A stretch of 64,000 nt of DNA from Heterobilharzia americana (GCA_944470555.2 OX104128.1:46979920-47043919), one strand, 5' to 3'; positions 58,801 through 61,005 are shown, numbered from the stretch's first letter. Notes: generated from the sequence alone by a model not told the origin. Numbers and translations are program-made.

Positions 58801-59464
58801 ATGTCTCTATATTCCCTGTAGCTTCAATTTGATTGTAATGAAGGATAGTGTCTAGCAGTGGAATATAAAACGCATATTTCATGCTATTCGGGAGTTGTCG
58901 GCTGGATGTTCCTTATTGTGAATGTCTTTGAACCACATTTCTATTGGTTTACAACCACTGCCTTCCGAGACCTCAAAGATTTCATTCACGAAACCTAAAT
59001 GACTTGGTCTAACAGAAACTGGTTTCATAGTATGATTTTATGTTTTCTTTAGACCACCGTTAGTTTTTCACAACTTCATCCTCAGACTACAATGGTATTC
59101 TACTTAATTTGAGTATTATGAATAGATTTTTAACTTATCTCTTAGTTGAATATATACAGACCATTTTTTTCAAATAAACAATTTCCACTCAACAACAATA
59201 TATGTTATTTGACTTTCAGGCAGATCCCACTGACGTAGATTACTACCCACGTTTATTGGAAATGACATTTCAATTCTGTATGATATGGTCGGTTGCATGT
59301 ATGGTTGATGAAGATGGTAGAAAAAAAGTTGATGCATATATTAGGGAAATTGAAGGAAGCTTTCCTAATAAGGATTCGATTTACGAATATTACGTAGATC
59401 CTAAATCAAGATCGTGGGTACACTGGGAGGAAAAATTAAAATCTGGTTGGAAATACTCACCAGA
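2682..59464 (+). CDS. DNAH2: Axonemal dynein heavy chain, DNAH2-like, partial (15 internal exons)
   Basis: Motor subunit of a ciliary inner dynein arm. DNAH2 corresponds to the beta heavy chain of the I1/f arm, which slides doublet microtubules using ATP. Fifteen exons (2682-2910, 4319-4585, 9731-9892, 12104-12487, 14462-14741, 19366-19583, 25789-26070, 30305-30544, 35665-35993, 36183-36480, 40107-40385, 45802-46138, 49621-49757, 56609-56908, 59220-59464) join in frame with compatible phases and GT-AG introns, giving 3987 nt or about 1329 residues of a protein usually near 4400. Linker region: residues 1 to about 690. AAA1: Walker A GPAGTGKT at 741-748 and Walker B CFDEFN at 791-796, then sensor motif [13 protein letters not shown]2: P-loop GKTLSGKS at 1030-1037, then [14 protein letters not shown] and ATVSRCG. 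AAA3 begins in exon 15. The first and last exons have split codons, so the gene runs off both ends. The dynein heavy chain identity is certain. The DNAH2 subtype rests on remembered family sequence and is less certain. Confidence 0.9.
2931..2997. repeat. (AT)n microsatellite in intron 1
   Basis: About 33 uninterrupted AT units beginning about 20 bases after the exon 1 donor. It is self-complementary and so could extrude as a cruciform. Likely length-polymorphic. Confidence 0.98.
3585..3850 (-). repeat. Sm-alpha-like SINE (family A), decayed, minus orientation
   Basis: On the minus strand it shows the family order tRNA-like head, cysteine-free spacer, ribozyme 3' half (GGGACGAAAC) and the GAGGTC-type tail. 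The hammerhead 5' core is lost. The 84- and 73-codon frames here derive from the repeat and are not genes. Another partial copy on the plus strand may continue at 3960-4030. Confidence 0.6.
4319..4585 (+). CDS. DNAH2: Dynein heavy chain exon 2 (linker)
   Basis: 89 codons, phase 0 on both sides; acceptor GCAAAAG, donor GTATTT. It encodes [14 protein letters not shown] through [16 protein letters not shown], which continues exon 1 without a gap relative to DNAH2. Lysine and glutamate rich and helical, as expected for the linker. Confidence 0.9.
4752..8230 (-). mobile_element. RTE-clade non-LTR retrotransposon, old inactivated copy
   Basis: Collinear on the minus strand with the element at 31535-34754, from its 3' end (CACTGGGATATAGGGCTTCA on plus) to the 5' end at AGGCGAGG. 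Reverse transcriptase pieces are readable at 5651-5902 ([28 protein letters not shown]) and 5948-6199 ([19 protein letters not shown]). Endonuclease pieces are at 7251-7598 ([14 protein letters not shown]) and 7803-8018 ([10 protein letters not shown]). Many stops and frameshifts make it clearly dead. A pentanucleotide expansion sits inside it at 6760-6800. I could not identify a target-site duplication. The RTE clade call comes from an EEP endonuclease followed by RT and resemblance to schistosome SR2/Perere-3-type elements. Confidence 0.88.
6760..6800. repeat. (TGCAC)8 pentanucleotide tandem repeat
   Basis: Eight units of CTGCA/TGCAC in phase within the old RTE copy. The related element has a single CTTGCACTGG at the corresponding place (about 33440-33450), so the array expanded after insertion. 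Confidence 0.95.
8320..8520 (-). repeat. Sm-alpha-like SINE (family A), decayed, minus orientation
   Basis: The minus strand shows the tRNA-like head (around 8460-8500) and the ribozyme 3' part CAGGACGAAACGTGCATTCTGG at about 8350-8380. The CUGAUGA core is replaced by an unrelated sequence, so the ribozyme is dead. Confidence 0.7.
9135..9260 (+). mobile_element. 3' end fragment of second LINE family
   Basis: It matches the 3' terminal block also seen at 39090-39210: TTGT-TACT-TGAT-TCAT, then CTATCC-TTTC, then AACTTGAACC. Truncated and diverged. Confidence 0.55.
9470..9550. repeat. Single arm of tRNA-like hairpin repeat
   Basis: TGATGATTGAAGGTGAAATG followed by AAAGTCTGGTCCACGG matches the left arm of the inverted repeat at 60370-60500. 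The second arm is not preserved. Confidence 0.55.
9731..9892 (+). CDS. DNAH2: Dynein heavy chain exon 3 (linker)
   Basis: 54 codons, phase 0; acceptor TTGTTTTAG, donor GTAGGT. It encodes the tryptophan-rich segment DLDVLNAIW...[13 protein letters not shown] followed by [12 protein letters not shown], characteristic of the dynein linker. No stop-free ATG frame covers it, so it is easy to miss in an ORF scan. Confidence 0.9.
9893..12103 (+). other. Intron 3
   Basis: AT-rich. The only distinct feature is an (ATT)n microsatellite at 10857-10895. No mobile-element coding remnants recognised. Confidence 0.8.
10857..10895. repeat. (ATT)n microsatellite
   Basis: About 13 uninterrupted ATT units. 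It could be the relic tail of an RTE-type insertion, since such elements end in (TAA)n, but no element body is visible beside it. Confidence 0.95.
12104..12487 (+). CDS. DNAH2: Dynein heavy chain exon 4 (linker)
   Basis: 128 codons, phase 0; acceptor CTACAAAAG, donor GTAAGC. It starts [17 protein letters not shown] and contains [20 protein letters not shown], a strongly conserved dynein linker motif, then [16 protein letters not shown]. Ends [10 protein letters not shown]. Confidence 0.95.
12488..14461 (+). other. Intron 4
   Basis: No identifiable element. 12900-13600 is less AT-rich and has overlapping 62-72 codon frames on both strands, which suggests a decayed repeat, but I recognise no motif. 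Confidence 0.7.
14462..14741 (+). CDS. DNAH2: Dynein heavy chain exon 5 (linker)
   Basis: 93 codons plus one nucleotide (phase 1 donor GTCAGT); acceptor ATCCAG. It encodes [23 protein letters not shown], then [19 protein letters not shown], hallmark linker motifs. The C-terminal stretch ([14 protein letters not shown]) is the least conserved part. The split glycine codon is completed by exon 6. Confidence 0.95.
15655..15960 (+). mobile_element. 3' end fragment of second LINE family
   Basis: It shows the family's 3' order: CAATGACTCAGATG-ACGCACT (compare CAGTGACACAGATGCATTCACT at 38910), a pyrimidine-rich stretch, then AAGTTGGAATGGTTCAC and the GAGGTTC-TACGTTGATT-type end. About 20-30% diverged from the 38.6-kb copy by eye. 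Confidence 0.6.
18090..18385 (-). repeat. Sm-alpha-like SINE with partly preserved hammerhead, minus orientation
   Basis: Minus strand: tRNA-like head with GCTTAGTGGATAACGC near 18250-18275, then the ribozyme at about 18147-18190. The core reads CTGAGGA with GAAAC retained, and the cleavage side GTGCATC|CTGGATTCC and stem I TCCAG/CTGGA are intact, but stem II has lost two pairs. Probably weak or inactive. Frames overlapping it are not genes. Confidence 0.75.
18805..19095 (+). mobile_element. 3' end fragment of second LINE family
   Basis: Clear match to the 38.8-39.2 kb copy: CCTGGAGTC...GGAATTA at the start, GGCGCAGATGTATTCACTCC in the middle and GTGCGAGGTTCTACGCTGAT at the end. 5' truncated, so only the last residues and 3' UTR remain. 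Confidence 0.75.
19366..19583 (+). CDS. DNAH2: Dynein heavy chain exon 6 (linker)
   Basis: Two nucleotides finish the glycine begun in exon 5, then 72 codons; acceptor GGTTTACAG, donor GTAGAC. It encodes [35 protein letters not shown] and HLKKCFDNI, the best conserved block of the axonemal dynein linker. Confidence 0.95.
20642..20953 (-). other. Open frame of unknown origin
   Basis: A 103-codon minus-strand frame rich in basic residues ([20 protein letters not shown]; later [11 protein letters not shown]). It is longer than chance frames nearby in this AT-rich intron, but I recognise no domain. It could be a fragment of a transposable-element protein. No splice or promoter support. Confidence 0.25.
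20980..21060 (+). pseudogene. Possible RNase H-like fragment of a retroelement
   Basis: The plus-strand frame [17 protein letters not shown] resembles the GNExAD-LAK end of RNase H domains in retroelements. Very short and without other motifs, so tentative. Confidence 0.3.
21369..21623 (-). pseudogene. Possible reverse transcriptase fragment
   Basis: 84-codon minus-strand frame containing [15 protein letters not shown] followed by [20 protein letters not shown], which resembles the RT catalytic motif (YADDIVLLGE-type) with an A-to-V and D-to-N change. Would be a dead fragment of a LINE, perhaps of the second LINE family. Confidence 0.45.
22206..22400 (-). repeat. Hammerhead SINE family B, decayed, minus orientation
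   Basis: On the minus strand: GTACTGCTGAGGAGTCTCAT then CGAC followed by TAAAT instead of GAAAC, so the ribozyme core is broken. 3' side TGTCCATTGCTGTCAAG corresponds to the family's cleavage side. Confidence 0.6.
22712..22890 (-). repeat. Hammerhead SINE family B, minus orientation, core mutated
   Basis: Minus strand carries the tRNA-like head (22850-22885 side), core CTGAGGG (A9 lost), GAAGC instead of GAAAC, then ATC|CAGTGCTTCCAGG and the tail ending near CATGATGAATATCA. Abuts a plus-strand copy at 22920-23100, giving a head-to-head pair. Confidence 0.7.
22920..23100 (+). repeat. Hammerhead SINE family B, plus orientation, core mutated
   Basis: tRNA-like head with box-B-like GGGTTCTATCCC at 23004-23015, then GAGCCCCGTGCTAGGACGAA and CTAGTGCTCTCAGG. 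The core has become CTTGGGA, so no cleavage is expected. Confidence 0.65.
23602..24175 (+). pseudogene. Decayed, apparently processed pseudogene of an unknown Ser/Thr/Asn-rich protein
   Basis: A stop-free frame of 101 codons runs 23602-23907 with protein-like composition ([34 protein letters not shown]). Continuity is better if the frame shifts near the AAT run at 23864: then [20 protein letters not shown], a further shift near 23940, and [12 protein letters not shown] ending in TAA followed by [16 protein letters not shown] and TAG. Both terminal stops fall where CAA or CAG would fit. No splice sites interrupt about 570 bp, which suggests a reverse-transcribed copy. Start and source gene are unknown. 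It could instead be a non-conserved part of a transposon protein. Confidence 0.5.
24395..24600 (-). repeat. Hammerhead SINE family B with intact ribozyme core, minus orientation
   Basis: Minus strand from about 24600 down: tRNA-like head (ACTTAACC/GGTTAAG region near 24570), GAGGTCGTTGGTGCG, then the ribozyme at 24470-24517 and a tail. This is the best preserved ribozyme of family B in the window; see the separate ribozyme entry. Confidence 0.75.
24470..24517 (-). ncRNA. Putative hammerhead ribozyme (CUGAGGA core)
   Basis: Read on the minus strand: stem I strand GCGTACTG, core CTGAGGA (position 7 is G, a tolerated site), stem II GTCC/GGAT with a 7-nt loop, then GAAA, a short self-complementary stem III (ACA/TGT), cleavage triplet GTC and stem I partner CAGCACTC. 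Every invariant core nucleotide I can place is present. Stem III is very short, as in the minimal type I hammerheads known from schistosome Sm-alpha repeats, which tend to work better as dimers. It is antisense to the dynein gene. Confidence 0.6.
24780..24965 (+). repeat. Hammerhead SINE family B, plus orientation, near-intact
   Basis: tRNA-like head: box A-like TGGCTGAATGGTTAGCGCG (24786-24804) and box B-like TTTCGACCCC (24831-24840). Ribozyme region 24860-24907 has intact stem II (GTCCC/GGGAC-type), GAAAC and GTC|CAGTGCT, but the core reads CTGAGAA: the essential G8 is A, so cleavage is probably lost. Tail ends near the TGGTAATGAATACTATC block. Confidence 0.75.
25789..26070 (+). CDS. DNAH2: Dynein heavy chain exon 7 (linker)
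   Basis: 94 codons, phase 0; acceptor TTACCCAG, donor GTAAGT. It contains [44 protein letters not shown] and TADVTRAL, which place it near the C-terminal end of the linker just before AAA1. Confidence 0.95.
27125..27500 (-). mobile_element. Possible Penelope-like element fragment
   Basis: The minus-strand frame [20 protein letters not shown] followed by [10 protein letters not shown] matches in pattern the C-terminal segments at 52502-52768 and 55604-55828 (ALAI/AMTI then LC-QK-FV). The left flank (TTTTGACGATTCATTTTCA) resembles that of the 52.5-kb copy. No catalytic motif remains. Confidence 0.45.
29633..29735 (+). repeat. tRNA-derived SINE or tRNA pseudogene
   Basis: 29633-29705 has tRNA proportions: acceptor pairing GACCTCG/CGCGGTT (6 of 7), D-arm GCTC/GAGC around AGTTGGTA, box A TAGCTCAGTTGGTAGAGC and box B GGTTTGAATC. 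The anticodon stem is poorly paired. The downstream TTTCATCTACAATCATCACT is shared with 60441-60500, which marks it as a SINE rather than a working tRNA gene. Confidence 0.65.
29815..30015 (+). repeat. tRNA-like SINE family C, copy 1
   Basis: Head TTAGTTCGGTTGGTTAAATG (box A-like) and TGGGTTCGAGCCTTGCTCC (box B-like), body CCGAGGTTTGGGTAGCCAGG, end GGAATGTGCACAAAG. Same order at 56262-56440 (+) and, inverted, at 59875-60085 (-). Confidence 0.7.
30305..30544 (+). CDS. DNAH2: Dynein heavy chain exon 8 (linker end)
   Basis: 80 codons, phase 0; acceptor TTCAAAG, donor GTATGC. It encodes [36 protein letters not shown] and [15 protein letters not shown], directly preceding AAA1. The 5' part ([19 protein letters not shown]) is variable and basic; the acceptor choice there is supported by frame and by the match beginning at this point. 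Confidence 0.92.
30945..31190 (-). repeat. Sm-alpha-like SINE with intact hammerhead core, minus orientation
   Basis: Minus strand: tRNA-like head with GGCCTAGTGGATAACACTC near 31085-31110, then a hammerhead at 30971-31017. This is the classical schistosome order of pol III head followed by ribozyme. Confidence 0.8.
30971..31017 (-). ncRNA. Hammerhead ribozyme, Sm-alpha type, core intact but substrate strand mutated
   Basis: Minus strand: stem I GCATCCAG, CTGATGA, stem II GTCC/GGAC with CAAATA loop, GAAAC: the full catalytic core is present. The cleavage side reads GTT|CTCGCT instead of GTC|CTGGAT, leaving only two contiguous stem I pairs. It may cleave in trans or weakly in cis. Confidence 0.65.
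31520..31534. repeat. Target-site duplication, left copy
   Basis: TTCAGGAACTAATAT, identical to 34755-34769 and flanking the RTE element. It adjoins the (ATT)n that is the element's 3' tail on the plus strand. Confidence 0.93.
31751..33043 (-). pseudogene. RTE reverse transcriptase domain
   Basis: 430-codon frame. RT motifs in order: [51 protein letters not shown] (motif A), [19 protein letters not shown] (B), [10 protein letters not shown] (C, catalytic aspartates present), [13 protein letters not shown] and [11 protein letters not shown] histidine/glutamine run (HHHHQQQQQ) sits after the catalytic block. The end is out of frame after an A7 run near 31850; the usual C-terminal [14 protein letters not shown] sequence is readable in the next frame down to about 31560. 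Confidence 0.9.
32809..34290 (-). pseudogene. RTE endonuclease C-terminal part, linker and start of RT
   Basis: 493-codon frame: endonuclease motifs [44 protein letters not shown] and [16 protein letters not shown], then a charged linker ([20 protein letters not shown]) and the RT entry [17 protein letters not shown]. Past about residue 440 the frame is wrong after an indel in a GTGTGGTGTG repeat near 32955; the RT continues in the next frame. Confidence 0.88.
34154..34690 (-). pseudogene. RTE endonuclease domain, N-terminal part
   Basis: 178-codon frame with [20 protein letters not shown] and [14 protein letters not shown], the first motifs of the EEP (exonuclease-endonuclease-phosphatase) fold that nicks target DNA. 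The last 45 or so residues are out of frame: the true reading continues in the next frame from about 34300 ([20 protein letters not shown]). The frameshift separates it from its RT. Confidence 0.85.
34755..34769. repeat. Target-site duplication, right copy
   Basis: TTCAGGAACTAATAT, identical to 31520-31534. Confidence 0.93.
34910..35060 (-). repeat. Sm-alpha-like SINE, decayed, minus orientation
   Basis: Minus strand keeps GAGTTTTAATGGGAAGAA, GGTACATTTAACTTAGGAGT and CAGGACGAAAAGC...CATGGATTCCACT. The CUGAUGA core is destroyed (CTTAGGA), so the ribozyme is dead. Confidence 0.65.
35665..35993 (+). CDS. DNAH2: Dynein heavy chain exon 9 (AAA1, Walker A and B)
   Basis: 109 codons plus two nucleotides (phase 2); acceptor CTAAACAG, donor GTAAGT. 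It carries the principal ATPase site: [12 protein letters not shown], Walker A GPAGTGKT at 35824-35847 and Walker B CFDEFN at the 3' end. The arginine codon after EFN is split (CG|T) across a short 189-bp intron, the only short intron in the window. Confidence 0.97.
35994..36182 (+). other. Intron 9 (short)
   Basis: 189-bp phase 2 intron, GTAAGT...CTGACAG, with no repeats. The only intron under 1 kb in the window. Confidence 0.95.
36183..36480 (+). CDS. DNAH2: Dynein heavy chain exon 10 (AAA1 C-terminal part)
   Basis: One nucleotide completes the split arginine, then 99 codons; acceptor TCTGACAG, donor GTAATA. It encodes [14 protein letters not shown], the sensor motif [19 protein letters not shown] and [13 protein letters not shown]. 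Compared with the vertebrate protein as I remember it, there are a few extra residues (DQTGNQNSK) after SALALA, in a surface loop. Confidence 0.97.
36952..37272. repeat. Long inverted repeat (fold-back element)
   Basis: Left arm 36952-37080 and right arm 37125-37272 are reverse complements (shared blocks include AATCAATA-AACGGAAATAATA, GTTGAATTCACCAG, TTTAATGTGATAACAAGG, AAGTAGGTCTAAA) around a 44-bp loop. The right arm has an extra block of roughly 22 bases. No coding capacity. No target duplication found. Confidence 0.88.
38560..39235 (+). mobile_element. Second LINE family, 3' portion, copy 1
   Basis: Encodes the end of the RT ORF ([40 protein letters not shown]) with stops, then the 3' UTR ending at CTGCCAGTCAGTCTCAG. 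38605-39214 matches 44767-45376 with no difference I can see, while the left flank (38570-38604) is homologous but clearly diverged. Clade not assigned; such C-terminal RT sequence occurs in RTE-like and related trematode LINEs. Confidence 0.8.
39760..39888. mobile_element. Hairpin MITE, decayed copy (M0)
   Basis: Left arm TAAAGGTCATCCTAAGAATC and right arm AACCTGATTGGTTAGTTGCTAGG are inverted and match the family arms. Outer ends are degenerate. Confidence 0.65.
40107..40385 (+). CDS. DNAH2: Dynein heavy chain exon 11 (AAA1-AAA2 junction)
   Basis: 93 codons, phase 0; acceptor TTGACAG, donor GTAAGT. It encodes [38 protein letters not shown] and [14 protein letters not shown], the conserved helical end of AAA1 leading into AAA2. 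Confidence 0.97.
40604..40750. repeat. Unclassified dispersed repeat, copy 2
   Basis: Partner of 2236-2400: ACCTGGTACTTCACT, GGAAGACAACTTTATTTGACA, CACACAG and GAAAATGCAACCACTA in the same order. Confidence 0.4.
41403..41414. repeat. Target-site duplication of RTE fragment, left
   Basis: TTGAGTGACTTT, repeated at 41878-41889. The duplicated sequence is the left terminus of MITE M1. Confidence 0.85.
41406..42022. mobile_element. Hairpin MITE M1, split by an RTE fragment
   Basis: Main body 41878-42022: left arm AGTGACTTTAAAGGCCACCC then TAGCAACAACTGAAATAACC and AATCAGG; right arm CTGATTGGTTAATTTGGC then GGCTGGCCTTTAAAGTTACT. The extreme left 9 bases are at 41406-41414, before the RTE insertion. 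Flanked by perfect 8-bp repeats ATATTTTG at 41398-41405 and 42023-42030, indicating a transposase-type insertion. Confidence 0.85.
41415..41877 (+). mobile_element. 5'-truncated RTE element, 463 bp 3' fragment
   Basis: Starts CTTCTGTATGGTTCAGAAAC (encoding the [12 protein letters not shown] segment seen in the 31.5-kb element), passes through the WRRW-type C-terminus and ends CCACTAGGAACTC then an A/T-rich AATAAAATAATAA tail. Flanked by the 12-bp duplication TTGAGTGACTTT. Contains stops; dead on arrival by truncation. Same family as 31535-34754 but opposite orientation. Confidence 0.88.
42728..42872. mobile_element. Hairpin MITE M2
   Basis: Left arm GAGTGACTCTAAAGGCCACC, right arm TTATTTCAGTAGTTGTTGAGG followed by TGGCTTTAAGGGTCA; internal GTAGATTTTCATAAAAT. 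No coding capacity. Confidence 0.82.
43062..43206. mobile_element. Hairpin MITE M3
   Basis: Left arm TAGAAGCCACCTTAGCAATC, right arm TTATTTCAATTGTTGCTAAGG then TGGCCTTTAAAGTCACT; internal TTGCTTTTGCAGCCGA. Confidence 0.82.
43855..44125 (+). repeat. Sm-alpha-like SINE, plus orientation
   Basis: Plus strand: upstream block GAGGCATCCGCATAGGAGCC, tRNA-like head with box A TGGCCTAGTGGATAACG (43990-44006) and box B-like GGTTCCAGTG (44017-44026), then a hammerhead at 44061-44109. It is sense to the dynein gene. Confidence 0.82.
44061..44109 (+). ncRNA. Hammerhead ribozyme, Sm-alpha type, stem II damaged
   Basis: AATCCAG, CTGATGA core, then CTCC...GAAC and GAAAAGCGCGTC|CTGCTATCC. Catalytic core and GTC cleavage triplet are present, but stem II has two mismatches including its first pair, and stem I is cut to three pairs. 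Likely inactive or slow. Confidence 0.6.
44715..45390 (+). mobile_element. Second LINE family, 3' portion, copy 2
   Basis: Same content as 38560-39235. Left edge reads [20 protein letters not shown] in frame, showing it is the RT C-terminus. 44767-45376 appears identical to 38605-39214, including the same internal stops, whereas both edges differ. Confidence 0.8.
45802..46138 (+). CDS. DNAH2: Dynein heavy chain exon 12 (AAA2 Walker A)
   Basis: 112 codons plus one nucleotide (phase 1 donor GTTAGT); acceptor TTGCACAG. The AAA2 P-loop reads GKTLSGKS at 45922-45945, so the GxxxxGK[ST] pattern is kept although the variable residues differ from the usual GCTGSGKT. Then [19 protein letters not shown] and [13 protein letters not shown], conserved in axonemal dyneins. 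Confidence 0.97.
47450..47640 (-). repeat. Hammerhead SINE family B, decayed, minus orientation
   Basis: Minus strand has the tail CATGATGAATATTATCC, stem II remnant GTCTTATACTAGGACGAAGC and a CTGAAAA core, so the ribozyme is dead. Confidence 0.6.
47960..48130 (+). repeat. Hammerhead SINE family B, plus orientation
   Basis: tRNA-like head ACCTAGTGGCTGAATTGTTG and box B-like GTTCGATTCG (48020-48029), GGTGTCGTGAGTGC, then ribozyme region 48046-48094: CTGAGGA core and stem II GTCC/GGAT kept, GAAG in place of GAAA, GTT|CAGTGCT cleavage side, and stem I lost next to the core. Probably inactive. Confidence 0.7.
48755..49085 (+). repeat. Sm-alpha-like SINE, decayed, plus orientation
   Basis: Plus strand: GATGCCTCGATATTACC, AACAGAGGTCAATGAATTCG, head GGGCCCAGTGGATAACTC with GGTGCTGGATTCC, then the ribozyme region with its core lost; only GGATTTCA-type 3' side remains. 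Confidence 0.65.
49621..49757 (+). CDS. DNAH2: Dynein heavy chain exon 13 (AAA2 Walker B)
   Basis: Two nucleotides complete the aspartate begun in exon 12, then 45 codons; acceptor TCCCTCCCAG, donor GTAGGT. It encodes [20 protein letters not shown] and [12 protein letters not shown], the AAA2 Walker B and following helix. A hairpin repeat starts only about 13 bases into the following intron. Confidence 0.96.
49771..49910. mobile_element. Hairpin MITE M4, adjacent to exon 13 donor
   Basis: Left arm ATCAAAGGCCATCCCGGTAGC with AACAACCAGTCAG, right arm AATTGGCTAGTTCAGTAGTTG then CTAAGGTGGCCGTTAAGGTCACTC (read in two parts). It begins about 13 bases inside the intron. Confidence 0.82.
50264..50460 (-). 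repeat. Sm-alpha-like SINE part, minus orientation
   Basis: Minus strand: head GTGGCCAAGTGGGTAAAAC (50370-50390 side) and CGAGTCCCAGTGGGAACACC. The ribozyme end is replaced by a diverged CATATTTGGGAATCG-type stretch. Confidence 0.55.
50580..50760 (+). repeat. Sm-alpha-like repeat part, plus orientation
   Basis: Begins within the ribozyme 3' half (GTTAGGACGAAACCTGCGTC) and continues into the spacer block TGAAAGTATTCAGACAATAT, ATCTAGATAGCAGCCCATAT and CAGAGGTCGACCAATTCTAC. This order (ribozyme then spacer) matches what a unit junction of a tandem array would give. Confidence 0.6.
52485..52960 (-). mobile_element. Penelope-like element fragment (GIY-YIG end)
   Basis: Minus-strand frames give [20 protein letters not shown] then KCMSIHYPE, resembling the GIY-YIG endonuclease of Penelope-like elements, followed at 52502-52768 by [20 protein letters not shown] and NTAEALAI, the usual segment after it. 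Frameshifted and without RT. Penelope-like elements (for example Cercyon) are known in schistosomes. Confidence 0.55.
52995..54300 (-). mobile_element. Second LINE family, degenerate fragment, minus orientation
   Basis: Minus strand from 54300: [19 protein letters not shown] and [19 protein letters not shown] (RT motif A region), then at 53603-53944 [38 protein letters not shown] and [18 protein letters not shown], then the 3' end near 53024-53100 matching GAGGTTCTACGTTAG. Many lesions; part of the RT catalytic block is missing. Confidence 0.7.
55600..55830 (+). mobile_element. Penelope-like element C-terminal fragment
   Basis: 74-codon plus-strand frame with [28 protein letters not shown] and [15 protein letters not shown], matching in pattern the 52.5-kb fragment. 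No upstream catalytic domain remains. Confidence 0.5.
56262..56440 (+). repeat. tRNA-like SINE family C, copy 2
   Basis: Head CTAGTTGTTAAGACCTG..., box B-like TTGGTTCTAGCTCGCTCCGC, body ATCAGGATTTGGGCAGCCTGG, end GGATGTGCACAAGGTGA. Same order as 29815-30015. Confidence 0.65.
56609..56908 (+). CDS. DNAH2: Dynein heavy chain exon 14 (AAA2 end)
   Basis: 100 codons, phase 0; acceptor TTTATCCAG, donor GTAAGT. It starts [20 protein letters not shown] and continues [20 protein letters not shown], the AAA2 arginine-finger region. The remainder ([18 protein letters not shown]) is helical and divergent. Confidence 0.96.
56909..59219 (+). other. Intron 14
   Basis: Contains one decayed Sm-alpha-like SINE (58745-58985). 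A 114-codon frame at 57230-57574 shows no domain and is probably chance. Otherwise AT-rich and unassigned. Confidence 0.75.
58745..58985 (-). repeat. Sm-alpha-like SINE, decayed, minus orientation
   Basis: Minus strand: GGAACATCCAGCCGACAACT then CCGAATAGCATGAAATATGC and TATTCCACTGCTAGAC. Core lost. Left end has GTTGATTGAACCGAATTGAC as in other copies. Confidence 0.6.
59220..59464 (+). CDS. DNAH2: Dynein heavy chain exon 15 (start of AAA3)
   Basis: 81 codons plus two nucleotides (phase 2 donor GTATGT); acceptor GACTTTCAG. It encodes [40 protein letters not shown] and [13 protein letters not shown]. The next DNAH2 segment (a FYKI-type motif before the AAA3 P-loop) is not visible before 64000, so the next exon probably lies beyond the window. 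Confidence 0.96.
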
Positions 59465-59874
59465 GTATGTTTATTGTTTTGTTATTCTATATTTCATGCA
59501 GATGATTACCGATTCAGTTTGTAATATCACACAACATTTGCTTTTGAAACTCTGCATGGCACTGGCATATGAGTTACTTTTTGTTTGATAAACGCCTATG
59601 ATTACTTAAACTCAAGGAAAATTTAAGTTTTACCATTCAAATTGTGATAAAATTCCTACAGAAGTAGATAACGTCGTACTCCGGAGTCTACTACAGAAAC
59701 ATCATGAGTAAAAGTCAACAAACTCGATGTATACCAGTAATTTTTGAGCCTGATTTTTGAGAAAAAACTACACAATAAATAATATATTCACAAACGATTC
59801 ATATCAAGCATATGGAACGCTCTCAAGCATTTTTAATCGCCTAATGGGAATAAATACCTACGAGGTACAGCAGT

Positions 59875-60085
59875 CTTGATACCCAGCAACCTTGTGCACA
59901 TTCGTGAAGTAGGCAGTGACCCACACCTATTGAATGAGGGCTATTGATACTACTACCTCAGTGCCCAAACCTCGGTGGCTGGAGCGGTGTTCAGGACCAT
60001 CACTCCATTGGTTGAAGGTCAACTCCCTAAACCGATGAGTCATACCTCCAATCCTGACGCACTAACACGCTGAACTAAACATACT
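59875..60085 (-). repeat. tRNA-like SINE family C, copy 3
   Basis: Plus-strand text CAACCTTGTGCACATTCGTG, AACCTCGGTGGCTGGAGCGG and TTCAGGACCATCACTCCATTG is the reverse complement of the family order at 29815-30015. Confidence 0.65.
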
Positions 60086-60369
60086 AGACAAAAAATTCAT
60101 TCGCAGCAAGACGACAAACAAATTTCATGCTCATAAAGTCAACTAGGACAGTGACAAGCGTGTGGGGTTTCCTACTGGCCGACTGGTTATTGATGCCAAC
60201 GGTGTGCAAATACCTTAGTAACACCTCCTTACTGAAGTTAGGAATCAGACGACATTGAAACATTTCCCTGTAACCACTGTTCTTTCTGAAGAAAACATCT
60301 TTGAAATTATATTTAACTACTCTATGTTTATGATTTGACTATCTAAGATAGCCGTAGTTTAGCAGACTA

Positions 60370-60500
60370 GTATTTATACTGGGTGATGATTGAAGGTGAG
60401 ATGAAAATCTGGACCACGGCCGGATTGGCTGGTCGCTGATTCGAATCCGGCCGCGGTCCAGATTTTCATTTTACCTTCAATCATCACCCAGTACAAATAC
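60370..60500. repeat. Near-perfect inverted repeat built from tRNA-like SINE ends
   Basis: Left arm 60370-60426 and right arm 60441-60500 are reverse complements with only about four mismatches around a 14-bp centre. The right arm includes box B-like GATTCGAATCC and the same tail as the SINE at 29633-29735 (CCGCGGT...CAATCATCAC). Would form a stem of about 57 bp. Confidence 0.9.
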
Positions 60501-61005
60501 TGTGTGTTTCATTATCGTTTTGTTATTGCTACGTCTTCGCACTGTCTTGTGAATTCACCGTGAACGAAAACAGAAATAGACAAGGTATAAGTGTTAAACG
60601 ATTATATAAACAAAAACTGTCACCAATTTGTGTACGAATTGAAAACCAAAACTGTACGATATCATATTTCTGCCATCCTCAAGACACTCGTTCAATAGCC
60701 TTATCTATCTCACTATCAAGCCTATAGAAATTTGGATTACATTTTTTGAGGAGACATTTGGTCAAACCCACAGACATTACTTTGAGCATGATCAATTGCT
60801 CAAGGTTTTACATATGTCCATAATTCCGAAAGTCAAAGAAATCAAGAATGAAGTTACACTAGGGCACAATTTATTGTCCGCTAGTTTGTATATGCTGATA
60901 TGAAGCCATGACGATGACTCGACCTTCCTAAACTATAATAGCATTTAATTCAAAGTAATTTAGTGGTCATTATGTCACATCACTGGGTCGACGTCTTGCC
61001 GATGT

